Shown here piece by piece: positions 21,600 to 35,200 of a stretch of DNA of 64,000 bases (position 1 is the stretch's first letter; the number at the start of each line of letters is the position of its first letter). The notes below the pieces were generated by a model, which worked only from the letters and a program-made list of their open reading frames with translations, ran no database searches and was not told the origin of the DNA. The stretch spans positions 6,758,001 through 6,822,000 of the forward strand of contig CANTUV010000010.1 of NCBI GenBank assembly GCA_947685225.1, written 5' to 3'. This DNA comes from Garcia nutans. Its lineage: Eukaryota; Streptophyta; Magnoliopsida; Malpighiales; Euphorbiaceae. Position numbers and translations under genes: made by a program.

Positions 21600-22839
21600 A
21601 AAAACAGTGCCAGTGAGTTTTTATGGAAAGTTGAAAAGAGGAGTTTCACACTTTGACTAGGTAACTGCGCCTTCTGCTAGCAAACGTGTTTGTCCTCTAC
21701 TGGTAAAACTATTTTCCTCTCAATTTTCATTTATTACCCTTTAATTTTTAAAAAATTAACCAAATAAATATCTCTTTATACATCTCTAATCAATTTTATA
21801 CTTTTTTTTATTTTAAATAGATTTTTTTTTATAAAATTATCTTTTAACTAAAAAAAACTAACTGTAAGCTCTTTTATTTTTTTTCTCTCTCTCCCTCTCT
21901 CTTCTGTTTTCCTTTGAACGTGTCCTTCAGCCCCAGTCTTTTTTTCTATTTTCACATTAAATTTTAAGTTTTTATTCCCTCATATCATACCTATACTTCG
22001 ATTCAAGTATTTTTTTTATTTTCTTTTAGTCTCATTTTTTCTTGAGAAACTAATCTCTTTCTAAATTTTATTTTGTGAATAAAAATTTAATATAAGCAAA
22101 TATGATAAAATCTAAAAAGTGCATGTATATTTATATTTTGAGGTTTAAAAATAATATTATATTAAAATTGAACATAACTTATTTTATTTTATTTTATTCT
22201 TATAATATTACAAATTTTAAAAGCTCGTGTTCTTCTATTCTTCGTTTCTTTATTTATTTTAATGTATAAAGCCTTGAAGAGTTTTAATAGTATGTATGTG
22301 TATGTTAATATGGGTTTAAGTGCGAGTTTTATTTTTTATTCTTTATGTAGTTTAAGTATTTTTTTTTCATATGGATTTAGGTGTTATGAACAGTTAAAAA
22401 GTATGTACTTTTATGTTGATATAGATTGATATGTGTTGATATATGATTATTTAAGATTGAATCATTTAATTGTATATTGTTTAAGTATTAAACAATTGTT
22501 GAGTCTGATTTTTTAGATTGATATGGATTAATATGTGTTGATATAGGCTGGTATATGTTAATATGAGTTGATATGTGCTATTTTGAGTTTATAATGGTTT
22601 ATACGGATTATGGTGTAAGTATAATTTATTATTATAATTATAGGGTATTAATGGATAGATTCAAACTAATCGGCAGAGAAATTCATTTAATGGATAAAAT
22701 AATAATTTTCATCCAATATGGGTAAAATTTGACATGAACATCGGCAAATATATTGGTGGGGGTGCTGAATATGTATTTTTGAATGTAATGATTAATTTCA
22801 ATGAACTTAAGAAATTATATCTCTTTACATACCATGTTA
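21600..22839. other. AT-rich intergenic DNA with a GTTGATAT-type repeat
   Basis: This would include the promoter of the minus-strand gene at 18517. From about 22410 to 22600 a loose repeat of TTGATATGTGTTGATAT units appears. The same repeat resumes at 25500-25600 on the other side of the RTE insertion. Confidence 0.5.
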
Positions 22840-25500
22840 GGATCAACAACAACTAAGCCTTAGTCCCAAACAAGTTGGGGTCGGCTGTATGGATCCTCAA
22901 CAAAATAAGCTCAAAAGACACCAAAAAAGATACTCCAGCCTTAGGCCCCTTCCAAGACACGGATTTTACGTCTCCATTCAAGTCTGTCATTAATCAAATC
23001 CGCATCAAGATCTAAGGCACGTAAGTCTCTTGCTATCACCTCATTCCACACAGTTCTAGGTCTTCCACGACCTCTAGCCCCCCAATCAACAAATTCTTAC
23101 ACTTACGAACCGCATCATTAGGAGGTCTTCTTAAAACATGCCCATACCATCTAAGTCTTCCTTCCCTCACCTTATCTCCGACATCCGCTACTTGGACTTT
23201 TTGTCGAATATGAACATTCTTAATTTTGTCCAGTCTGGTATGTCCACACATCCATCTTAGCATCATCATTTCTGCCACACTCATCTTATGCAAATATTGT
23301 CCCGTTGGTGCCTAACACTCACTACCATAGAGCATCGCAGGTCTAACAACCGTCCTACAGAATTTACCTTTCACTTTCAGAGGTATTTTCTTATCACATA
23401 GAATCCCAGTCGCACCCTTCCACTTCAACCACCCTACCTGTATTCTGTGAGCCACATCTTCATCTATACGGCCATCATTCTGGAACACCGAACCCAAATA
23501 TTTGAACTGCTTGGTTTTAGGAACCAAAACTCCATCCAACTTAATCTCATGTTCCTGCTTCTTCCTTAGACTGAACTCACAGTGCATATATTCCGTTTTA
23601 CTCCTACTTAACTTAAAACCCTTGTCCTCGAGGGTTTTTCTCCACACTTCCAACTTACGGTTTACACCAGCACTAGTCTCATCAATTAAAATAATGTCAT
23701 CAGCAAACAACATACACCAAGAAACATCGTCTTGTATGCTTCTGGTTAGCTCGTCCATAACCAGGTAAATAAATATGGACTCATGGCCGAACCTTGATGC
23801 AATCCGGTAGTAATGGGGAAAGCCTCAGTGTCTCCACCAGGTGTTTTCACACTAGTAGTTACATTCTCATACATGTCCTTGATGATGTTGATATATTTGC
23901 CGCTGACTCCTTTCCTCTTCAAAACCCACCATAACACTTCTCTTAGTACTCTATCATAGGCTTTCTCCAAGTCAATAAATACCATGTGGAGATCTTTCTT
24001 CTTCTCTTGATACAATTCCATTAGTCTTCTTAGAAGAGAAATAGCCTCCATGGTAGATCTTCCTGGCATAAACCCAAACTGATTCTCCAAAACTCTTGTA
24101 AGCTTCTTCAATCTGTGTTCAATAATCCTTTCCCATAATTTCATAGTATGGCTCATAAGTTTGATACCCCGATAATTTGTACAGCATTGAATGTCTCCCT
24201 TATTTTTATAAATGGGTACCAGGATACTCTTCCTCCAGGCATTCGGCATCTTACGTCCTTTCATAATAGCATTAAAGAGTTTAGTTAACCAGGCAACTCC
24301 TACCTCTCCAAGGTTCTTCCAAACCTCTATAGAAATACCATCCGGGCCACAAGCTTTACCAACTTTCATATACTTCAAGGTTTCTCTTACTTCACTATGC
24401 AAGATCCTCCTAGACCAGCTGATATAACCATCTGTTGCAAGAAGACCTTGAAAATCTTGTTCATGTTCATGGTTGAATAACTGCTCAAAATAAGCCTTCT
24501 ACCTCTCCTTAATCTCAACATCTCCTGTCAACACCCGTTGATCTTCGTCCTTTATACATTTGACTTGGCTTTAATCTCTGTTTTTCCTTTCTCTCATTCT
24601 TGCAATCTTATAAATGCCCATTTCTCCCTCTTTAGTACCTAACTTTTGATAAATCCCTTCTAAGGCTCTGCCACGAGCTACACTAACAGCCTTATTTGCC
24701 TTTTTCTTAGCCCTCTTATATTCCTCAAAGACCTCGCTATTAACCGCATTCGGTAACTTTTTATACCATTCCCTCTTAGCCTTAATAGCCTTTTGAACCT
24801 CCTTATCCCACCACCATGCATCGTGCGGTCGAGGCCCTGCCCCTTTAGAGATCCCAAGCAATTTACTACCTGCTTTCTTGATGCCACCTTTCATTTTTGT
24901 CCACAAGTCCTCTGCACTAGCCTCAAGGTTCTAAATGTCTTCTTTTAGTAACTCCTCCTTAAAGGTACCTTGAGCTAGGTCTTTCAATTTCCACCATCTT
25001 ATCCTTGGTTCCAATACTTTCTTATCATTCCTCCGGCTACTTTTATTCTTAACATCTAAAACCACAATACGATGTTGCGCCGTCAATGCTTTACCCGGAA
25101 TGACCTTGCAATCCTTACACTTACTTTTGTCCCGTCTTCGAGTAAGTATGAAGTCTATTTAACTTTGGGTTCGTCTACTCTTAAAGGTAATCAAGTGTGA
25201 CCCCCTCTTTTCAAAACAGGTATTTGCCAGCACTAGATTATAAGTCACCGCAAAATCCAAAATGCTCTTTCCCTCCTCATTCCTGTTGCCAAAACCATAA
25301 CCCCCATGGACCCTGTCATAACCATTACTGTCCTTACCAACATGCCCGTTAAGGTCCTCACCAATGAAAATTTGCTGATTATCCGGAATACCTTGCATGA
25401 TTTCATCTATATCTTTTCAGAACTGAACCTTGGATGCTCCGTCCAAACCTACTTGGGGAGCATAAGCATTAATATACAACTGGCATATGTTGATTTGTAT
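22840..25500 (-). mobile_element. 5'-truncated RTE-clade LINE
   Basis: Degenerate open frames on the minus strand order as an RTE non-LTR retrotransposon. An apurinic-endonuclease piece (FIGEDLNGHVGKDSNG, FGNRNEEGKSILDFAVTYN) is near 25398-25159. A linker follows. Reverse transcriptase is at 24402-23312 (GKACGPDGISIEVWKN, NYRGIKLMSHTMKLWERI, QFGFMPGRSTMEAI, LEKAYDRVLREVLWW, HQGSAMSPYLF, and catalytic FADDIIL). The typical C-terminal segment (WMCGHTRLDKI, LRWYGHVLRR) is at 23293-23036. The 3' end, complementary to CAAGTTGGGGTCGGCT and CAACAACAACTAAGCC at about 22842-22890, is typical of plant RTE ends. Several stops and a frame change near 23750 make it inactive. The 5' part is missing beyond about 25500. 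Confidence 0.88.
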
Positions 25501-26822
25501 AGTTAATATACAACTGGCATATGTTGATTTGTATTGATATATATTGATATTGATTGATAGGGATTGATATGTGTTGATATGCGTTGATATGAAGATAAAT
25601 AAATTAGTATTTATGTTATTTCATTTTATACTTAAATTTGTTTATAATTTAGTTATCTCCGCAATCACTAGTATTATTAGCTATCATTAATACCTGTACT
25701 TATTATTTTTATTTAAAATTATTAATATTATTATAAAGAATTATTTAATAGTAATTTTTTATATGAACATGTTAAATACCTAATTTAAAATATCTAATTA
25801 ATAATTTATTGACAATTAAAATTTTACAAATCTAATTTATATTTTATTAATTTAATAATCTTATTAAATATATAAATCAATATTTGGTAGGTAACAAATT
25901 AAAAATTATATATAACAATAATTATATTTATATTTGTAATTATATTTATTTTAGTTAAATTAAAAAATTTTAATTATATATAATATTACATATCAAATAA
26001 TAAATTAATATAATTTTATATTATTAATAATAAATTATTTGTTATTTCAATTATTACATTCAGTTTCGTTCAATATGATATTGAGTTCTCGGTAGAAATC
26101 TTTCACTCGCTTTTGTACTATCATTTAATAAAATCATAAATCAAATAATATAAATCTTATTTCACATGAATAAAAAAAATATAATTTGATTTTAAGTTTC
26201 ATGAAATGTCAATCTTACTCCTAAAATTATTTTTTTAATGATGCAAAATTTTCGTTAATCACTTTTTAGTATTTGTCTTGGTGAGTAGGACCCGTTGATT
26301 GAGTAGGACCCGTTGATAAGGAATACAATTGAAATTACTAATATATATTTTTCTTTTTTAAAATTTATAGTGAAAATGACGTCCTTGAAGATTAATTTGG
26401 TAATTTTCTTTTCAAATACTGAAATCTAAGGCTTTTTTTTGTCAGTAAATCTAAGGCCTTATCTCTTGAGCCCTGTGCACGTGCACCTCGTGGGTTTTTT
26501 TTTTTTTTTTTCCAACCGGCCTTGTGGGTTTTATTTTGAGAAAATTACATTAAATACGCGTTTTTTAACTTTCATTTTTACGATTGAAATTTTATTTTTA
26601 CATTTTTATACGTTATGTTTTACAAAAATTTATGGAAGTGTGTGATATTTCTTTCATTTATACTGCAACACGTTGTTCGGCTAATTTTTTATGAATCTTT
26701 GTAGGAAAGTCCTAATACTTGAGATTTTTCTCTACGTAGCTAACGTTAAGATGTTAGGGTTAAGATATTATTTTTCATTTATGTTTCATTAAAATTTTTA
26801 TTTTAATACAAATATTGAATAA

Positions 26823-26863
<41 letters not shown>

Positions 26864-26955
26864 GTTTTAGAAAATTTTATTTTAATAAAATTTATCTTTT
26901 TTGTATTGTTAGTGTTTTTTTCTTTTATACTGTTTTTTTCTTTTTATCAAACTAA
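25501..26955. other. AT-rich intergenic DNA
   Basis: It contains a 34-bp tandem duplication at the RTE 5' junction (GTTAATATACAACTGGC repeated at 25468 and 25503), then TTGATAT-type repeats. A (TTA)n microsatellite lies at about 26825-26862. No gene is seen. Confidence 0.45.
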
Positions 26956-27249
26956 GAGGGTGTTTCTCAAAACTTAAAAGCTGGTCAAAACTGCTTATAA
27001 GCTGTTTTTAGATTATAAGTTGTTTATTTAAGTGTTTCTGAAAACTTAAATAGTAGATTATAATCTGATTTTAATCAGTTTTTTAAAAGTTGGGTTTTGC
27101 TACTTTTTTTTTAAGCACTTATTTTTTAAGCAGTTTTGACCAAGTAAAAGACCATACTATCCCTACCTAATCTTCAATATTCCAAATTTGCCTACCTTAT
27201 ACACTTTAGTTCCCATCAAAGAAATTTTATTATTATTATTATTATTAAA

Positions 27250-27283
<34 letters not shown>

Positions 27284-27550
27284 GCAAAATAAATTTTGAA
27301 TTGACATTTAAAAAATTATTTTTATACAATAAATAAACTCATGGACAGTTTGGTCATTTTGACAGTTTCTACAATTAAAAACTGATTATAAGCTGATTTT
27401 ACAGAAACACTTAACTGATTATAAACTGATTATCAGCTGATTATTAGCTAGTTTACAGAAACGCTTAACTGCTTATTTTTAATCTGATTATAATCTAAAA
27501 ATCACTTATTCACAATAAGCTGAAAAGCTCCAGTTTTGAGAAACACCCTC
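26956..27550. mobile_element. Harbinger-type MITE with near-perfect 19-bp ends
   Basis: The 595-bp non-coding element has inverted ends GAGGGTGTTTCTCAAAACT and AGTTTTGAGAAACACCCTC (perfect over 19 bp). It is flanked by the 3-bp duplication TAA (26953-26955 and 27551-27553). Further inward, shorter repeats (TTATAAGCTGATTTT, CTTAACTGATTA) are scattered, giving sub-terminal structure. A (TTA)n microsatellite (27232-27283) sits in its middle. TAA duplication with a GAGGGTGTTT end suits PIF/Harbinger. Confidence 0.8.
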
Positions 27551-27734
27551 TAAATCAATATAATAATTTTTATATAAATGACATTTATAAATTACAAATT
27601 CACAAATATTTTAGTATGAACAAAAATTATTTTTAAACAAAATAAAAAAATATGAAAATATATTAATATAATTAAATAAAATATTATATATATAATTTAA
27701 AATGAATACTTTAAAAGAATAATAGTACATATAG

Positions 27735-28790
27735 ATATATACTATATATATCTCCATATACTAAGATATTGTAACTGCATGCTAATATTATTTTTTAACA
27801 TGAAATATATATTTGTAGTTATAATTAGCATATACCTGTATATACTAAGATACAATAGTTGTATAATGATATTCTTTTTCCAGTACTATAAATATATGTA
27901 GATATATATTATATACACTTTCATATACTAAAATATTATAACTATATACAAACATTATTCATTGAAATACAATAGTTATGTATTATTATAGTTATAATAT
28001 ACCTATAAATATTAATATATAATAGTTGCATCATGAATTTTTTTTCTAAGATAATATATATATAGGTATATGCTGCATATACCTTCATATATTAAGATAT
28101 TATAGCTGCATATATGCTATATATACCTTAATATATTAAAATATTATAGTTGCATACTGACATTATTTTTAAAATATATATATACGTAATAATAATTAGC
28201 ATATACTTATATATACTAAAATATAATAATTATATAAAAATTTTTTTTTCAAGATAATAAGTATATATAGGTATATACTATATATATATCTTCAAACACT
28301 AAGTTATTACAACTACTTACTTATATTCTTTTTTTAAAGATAATAAATATATGTAGTTGTAGTTATAATATACTTATAAATATTAATATAAAATAACTAT
28401 ATATTGATATTCTTTTTTTAAGGCAATAAGTATATTCTCTATATACCTTTATATACTAAGATATTACAACTACATAATTATATTTTTTTAAAAAATAATA
28501 GATATATGTAGTTATAGTTATCATATACATAAATATAATAAGATATAATAGTTGTATACTAATATTTTTTCTTTCAAAGTAATAAGTATGCAAGGCATAC
28601 TGCATATACCTTTATATAATAAAATATTAAAGTTATAGCTATAAATACTAAAATACAAGAACCGTGTACTGATATTTTTTTTTGAATATACTAGATATAT
28701 ATAGTTACATATTATATATATATATGTATATATCTTAATATACTAAAAGAATCATATATATATATATTTTAATTCAATATAATAACTAAT
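27735..28790. repeat. AT-rich satellite, 83-bp units in alternating pairs (166-bp dimer)
   Basis: About 13 degenerate units each begin ATACTAAGATATT or a variant. Unit starts are at about 27758, 27842, 27925, 28009, 28089, 28133, 28213, 28296, 28380, 28453, 28535, 28616 and 28645. Spacing is mostly 80-84 bp, with one half-length unit. Two alternating sub-types are visible: one ends GTTATAATTAGCATATACC, the other GGTATATACTATATA then CTTCAT. So the effective period is a dimer. Confidence 0.75.
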
Positions 28791-29059
28791 ATTTAAATCA
28801 TGTTATATATTAAAAAATATTTTTAAATAATTTTTATAGTATGTGTTAAAATTATTTTAAAAAATATAAATTAAATAAAATATATTAATATAAATAAAAA
28901 TTTAAAATTGTTTTCAAAAAGAAATATATATGTGTACATATCAATATTTATTACATATAAATAAAAAGCTAATATAAATATTTTAAAAGATAAAACAAAT
29001 TAAAATAAAAAAAAACAAATGGCCATTTTTTTGAAACAGTGGCTATTTTGTGAAAAAAT

Positions 29060-29407
29060 CAGTGTTTTCAGAACCGGACCTGTCATTGAACCGGTCTCCC
29101 TACTGGTTCATGGTCTGATCGGGTTGAAACGGTTGAACCGGATTTTTAATTTTTTAATTTTAATATTTTATTAGGAAAATATATTTTTTAAGTAAAAAAA
29201 TAAAATTTTATTTGAAAAAAATAATTTATTTTTAAAAAAATTATTTTCAACCGGTTTTTGGTCAAAACCGGCCTGTTTTGACTGATTCAATTTAAAAACC
29301 AGATTTTTAATCTATTTTGAAAAAATATAAAAATCGAACCATACTGACAGTCGATTCTCGGTTTAACCGGTCCGACCAGCCGGTCCGATCCGGTTTAAAT
29401 AGCACTG
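29060..29407. mobile_element. hAT-type MITE
   Basis: The 348-bp non-coding element starts CAGTGTTTTCAGAACCGGACC and ends GGTCCGATCCGGTTTAAATAGCACTG, with both ends rich in ACCGGT. An 8-bp flank repeat, GAAAAAAT (29052-29059) and GAAAAAAC (29408-29415), matches 7 of 8. The 8-bp duplication and CAGTG ends suggest the hAT superfamily. Confidence 0.7.
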
Positions 29408-29415
29408 GAAAAAAC

Positions 29416-32274
29416 AGAAGCCATTTTGTGGAACTCATGTACATATTGAAAGACAAAAAAAAAAAATGCACGTGCTCAATATATATTAAGGAAGTTCGAA
29501 CTTTTGCAATTGATAATTTTGTTTTCATAAATTTGAAAAAAACAAAAATTAGTCCCTTATTTTTTGAAAATACAATTTTATTTTAAGTTAATTTTGTAAT
29601 TAACCCTTTCATTTTTTTTTTCAACGGGCCTTCTCCTTCCAATGTGCCTTCTCCTTATTCACCTTTAACTTCTCTGCCCACCCACTATTGAAATGCAAAC
29701 TTACCTTTATCTCTCTTTCTCTATTTTTTTTTTTCAAATTTTATCTCTCTACAATACTTTTTTCTTATTTACTAAGTTGTGAGCTTCATTGTTTTTGTTT
29801 ATTCAAAACCCCTATTCCGATATGCTCTCACTTTTTGTAAATCTTAATAAAAATTTCAATTTTAATGTTAATATTTTGATATAGTAACCGCAATCCCATT
29901 ACATTGTTATTATAATATTAATAAAAATAAATAAAAGAGAGAAAGTGCTCTCCTTCTAATTAGATCTCTATGTTTTTGCTTCTTTACCTTTTGCAATTTT
30001 GAACTTTTCTATTCAATTTTTTAGTGGATTTCATTTTTTTAAGTGGGATTTTAGACTCAGATTTTAGATTACAACTTGCTATATTCGATTTATGATGTGA
30101 CTTTTTTCATTTGTTTTATTTGATATATAAATTAGCAATGAATTATTAATGTGTTGTTTGTTATATTAATAAAAAAAATATAAATCAATGAGCTTGCTGC
30201 TTCAATTTAACGTCAATGGACCTTCTATGAGCTATATTGGTTGCTAAGACATAATTTTTTTTAATGGTTGCTAGACACATCTATATTTTTTAAAGGGATA
30301 AACGTGATTTAACTGCAAAGCCGACCCAGAGGTATTGGATTGCATTAGCCAAAAATATAAACATAGAACTAATGTAAATTACATAAGTTAGAGGTTTTAA
30401 ACATAGAACTAATATAAGTTATAGAACTATTGTTAGAAAAATAAAGGATAAAAATAAGTTATATATTTTATTTGATATATAACTTTATTTTTGAAATAAA
30501 TAATCCCTTACTAATAATAATTACTATTTTCAATTAAAAATATTGCTATTATTATATTTTTAATTTTAAATAAATTTTCAAAATTAAAATCAACTTACAA
30601 TTTTTTAAAAGGCATCTCTTTATATTTTAAAAGAAACTCTTAGATTGAACATTAATCAATTAATTTAAAATTATTAGTTACATATAAAAAAAATTGTTTC
30701 AATGACCCATTTAGTCAAAAAATAAAATATTGAATAAAAATTTATTTTCTCTCATTTTAATCTTAAGTATCAAACTGAGAAAATAGTCAAATTATATGTA
30801 AATATAAATATATTTATTATATATTTTAAATACATTTGTATGAATATATTTCATATTTAGTTTAAGATTATTTTTTACTTGAATAAATTTATTTGAATAT
30901 TTTTAAAAAATAATTTATGATATTTAATTAAAATTAATATTTACTTGACAAAAAAATATAATACGTAAGCGTTCGCTTTGTAAAATCTATATATTATTGT
31001 ACTAAATCAATAATTAATAATACAGTTTATCATTATATATCTCACTCATATATTATTACGTATCCTAATTTTTTAAACTACATTAATATATTCACGTAAA
31101 TTCAAATTAAATTTGTTACATTAATTTTTTTTAATCATCGATGCTACATTCTTGAATTTCAATATAAATATTTTTTTATTGTCATTGATAGATTGATGTA
31201 TTTAATTTAACAAATAATTTTTATTATATATTTAAATTATTATGGTAATATTATAGAATTGCAAATCTTTTTATATTTTGTAAATTGATGTATACATGTT
31301 ATTTGCTTTGATTTACTAATATATTTATTAATTTTATTTGTAGTTATAAATAATAATTATTTATAATTATTTATTTAAAATTATTATAATATTTTAAAAA
31401 ATAAAAATACATACAATATTATGCATGGTCTTTTATAGTAAATATATATAAAGCTTTCAATTTATTTATTTTTTGAATAATCATAGATATCTCTGAATTT
31501 ATTGGATTAGAAATAATTATATTCGCATTAGATATAGTAACATCATTCATAAAAATTAAATATTTAATCTCTTATTTAAGGGATAAAAGCTTTTTATATT
31601 AAATTTTTAATGTAGTTATATATTTAAAAATTTAAATTAAAAAATATTTAATTAAATCATAATAATTTTTTTCAACTAATTTATACTATTCATGTTTAAA
31701 AGTCATTTAATTTTGAAAGCTAAAAACTTCCAAATTATCATTAAAGACAAGATTTTTTTTGAAATAAAAAAAAAACAAAAATTCAACGCAAAAGCTCTAA
31801 AACCAAAGGATCAAATTAAAGACATGATTTTCAAGTATGTAAAGTTATTTTTATTAGTCTGTAAATTTAATAAATACAAAAATTAAAGTATTACCTTAAG
31901 GTTATAAATTTTTTTGAAAGGAAAAGTTATAAAATTTTATGTTCATAAACTCAAAAATAATAATATAAATAAAAATGAAACTGTATTAAAATTTTATAAA
32001 GGTTAAATAAAAAGTAGAGAGCAGAGACAAAGGTTTGGCTGTTTGTTTGTCATTTTTTTTTGGCCAATGGTTTTGCTGTTTGGCTGGGTCCGCGGTATTC
32101 ATGGAGTGTCTCCACAGTCACTCCTTTATGGAGAATTGAATTTGGAAAGGATAAGAAAGAAGATAACATTACTCTGTACAATAACACAAGCTTTCTGTCG
32201 CAGACAACGCAATTTCTTCTTCTTCACTGTCTTTTTCTCTTCTTTTCACACTTAACAAATTAATCTTCACTTCC
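29416..32274. other. AT-rich intergenic DNA upstream of FZL
   Basis: No gene or clear element is recognised. The last few hundred bases (from about 32030) are less AT-rich and include CCAATGG near 32064. They probably hold the FZL promoter and 5' UTR. Confidence 0.4.
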
Positions 32275-35200
32275 ATGACACCTTTTCTCTCCTTCCGCCT
32301 CTCATCAACTCCTCTCTATCTATTCCCATCCCTTCCCTTCTCCACTACTCTCCCTCGCTTCAAATCCCCGCCTCACCGAACACATCATTTTCCTATTCTT
32401 TCAATATCTAACAACCCCTTTCAACTATCTGTTAATCAGGATTTGCCAACTCCGCCGCCTCCAAGAACCCTTTTTCCTGGTGGGTACAAGCGCCCTGAAA
32501 TCAAGATACCCAACATTGTTCTCCAGCTTCACCCTAACGACGTCTTGGGTAACCATGATTCTTTGGATTTTATTGATAAGGCAGTTTCTAAGTGGGTTGG
32601 AATCATTGTCCTTAATGGCGGTGATGGGAGCGGGAAGACACTCTATGAGGCTGCGTGTTTATTGAAGTCTATAGTCAGAGATCGTGCGTATTTATTAATT
32701 GGAGAGCGCGTTGATATTGCTGCTGCTGTTAATGCTAGCGGGGTTGTTCTCTCTGACCAAGGTTTGCTTAAGCTTTATTTTTCCTGTTACTTTCCAGCTA
32801 TATTAGTGTTCGCTGCAATCAGTTTTGTCTCGAAATATTTTGCTTTGTCAATTCCCATATCACCCCATTTGATTAATTTCTTTACGTGGTTTCGTTCAAG
32901 AACTTCACTTTGCACTCACCGGCTTCACGCTCTTCCCTATGTTATCGTGCAATGAAATTCCTTGGCTTGTAGTTTATCCCTCCATTTTTTAAATTCAAAC
33001 TATTGAATGAAATTTCCACTATCTAGATGAAAAATTGTGTTTGCTTAAGCTCAGAGGTCAAGAAACGATAATCGTTTAGTGACTAATTGGAAGTTCATGT
33101 GATGTTGACTGTACTAATTTATTCACTATGAAATTTTTCTCTCCATTAACGTTCTTATATAAATCTGTTGATGACTCCTTTTAGTTGTCTTGTTGTGTAC
33201 CAAGCTTCTCTTTTCATTATACACTAGCATTGTGATTGCCGTGGCCCAGCCTATATATATATGTATATTTTGACCAGTTGATGTTCGATTCTTCCTTTGG
33301 TTATTGTAGTTTTCTAGTTTCTACTAGTGATTCTCAGACATGAAAGCTGATGCATCTATACCTTCTCTTACAGGTCTTCCTGCTATTGTGGCAAGAAATA
33401 TGATGTTGGATTCCAATTCTGAATCTGTTGTTCTCCCATTAGTAGCCAGAAGTGTGCAAACTTCTAGGGCTGCCATAAATGCATCTAATTCTGAAGGTGC
33501 TGATTTTCTCATATATGGTCTTGACCAAGAGATAGATCTTGATCTAAAAATGTACTCTGGATTCACGGATGTGAAGATACCAATCTTTGTTATGTATGCT
33601 ACACAGAGAGCCCCAGCATCAGTTAAGGAGGCATCAAAATTGTTAAAATCTGGTACCGGTGGTTTAGTTATGTCATTGGAACATTTAAGGTTATTTAGCA
33701 ATGAGTTTTTGAGTCAATTGTTTAACCCTGTAAGTGCAAAGGAGGAAAAATCTGATATTGCACTTGAAAGCATCAATTCTCTTAAACCATTGGAAGTAGA
33801 AAATGATATTAATGGAATAAAAAGGGTGGCAGGCTTTGTTAAATTGGAGGACAGAGAAAAACAGCTCATAGAAAAAGAGAGATTAATATTACTTGAAGCG
33901 ATTAATGTTATTAATAAAGCTACTTCTCAGGTGATCATTGCATACATTTGATAGTTTTATTTGTTTATTCGCTAATTCTATATTTTATCAATTCTTTTGT
34001 TGCCTTTTTATGCCTGAATCAGGGTACTGGTTTTGAGTGACAGATGGAGGAGGTCTCACTTCTAATTGATGCGGTTTCTCAAATTGATGAGCCATTTTTA
34101 CTGGCTATAGTGGTAATTGTGTGCTGAACTTCAACAAATTCTGGTTGCAGGGGTATTCATTGGTATTAGCTCTAAATTTCAAATAAATCCTTTTGTTTAC
34201 TTTAAAAGACCTAGAGTTAAAGTGACCTTTAACAATTTTCATTATTTTTTGTCTGACAACCTTTGGGTAAAAAAAATAATATGATGTTGTTTGTCCCTCC
34301 ACTTCTTGTTGTATATGCTTATTCTTAGATATCAGTCAATTTTGACCTCATCATTATGCCTTAACTCAGAACATGAGTTCATATTTTCATAAAATTTCAA
34401 TTTGTTCAGAAATTTTCTAAGGAGTTATTTTCTGACTATATGTTCTGTCAAGTCACAGGTTATCTTGTCTCAAGTCTTAACTACCTTTTTAAGGATCCTA
34501 TTCTAAGCACTTATTTTCTTAATTTTACTTGCATTAGGTGCCTTTAAAAGACATTGATATGTATATGTTTCTTGCTTTTCCTTAATTTTTTTTGTTTGTA
34601 TGTTTCTTAAAGACAACTTCATCTGCAACAAATCAAAATAAATTTGTTATCTTTAAAAAAATAAACATTTGACCGAGATTGATTAGTTATTCATGCCATT
34701 AGCTTTACAAAAATATTGTCTAAGGTATTTTCTGCCTTCCTTTCCTTGATTCTTTATCTTTGCACAGGGTGAATTTAATTCTGGTAAATCGACTGTTATT
34801 AATGCGCTTCTTGGTAAAAGATATCTTGATGAGGGTGTGGTTCCTACAACCAATGAGATCACTTTCTTATGTTATTCCAAATGTAATTCTGAAGAGCCTC
34901 AACGATTTGAACGGCACCCAGATGGCCAATTCATATGCTACCTTCCTGCTCCAATTCTTAAGGAAGTGAGTATTATTTTGGTTTGATCTCATGTATACCT
35001 CAGCATTTGGTTTTTGGGCCATTCGAGTTCTTTAAATACCTGGTCCATTGAACCCTGGTATTGCATATGTGTATGCACGCATATACATGTGCACAAATTC
35101 TTTTCAGTGCAAATAAGCATGAAGTATGTGTTGCTAGTCACTTAATCAATCTCAATGATCAATGCGAGTGCGAACCTTTTTCCCTGTGCATCCTTATTGT

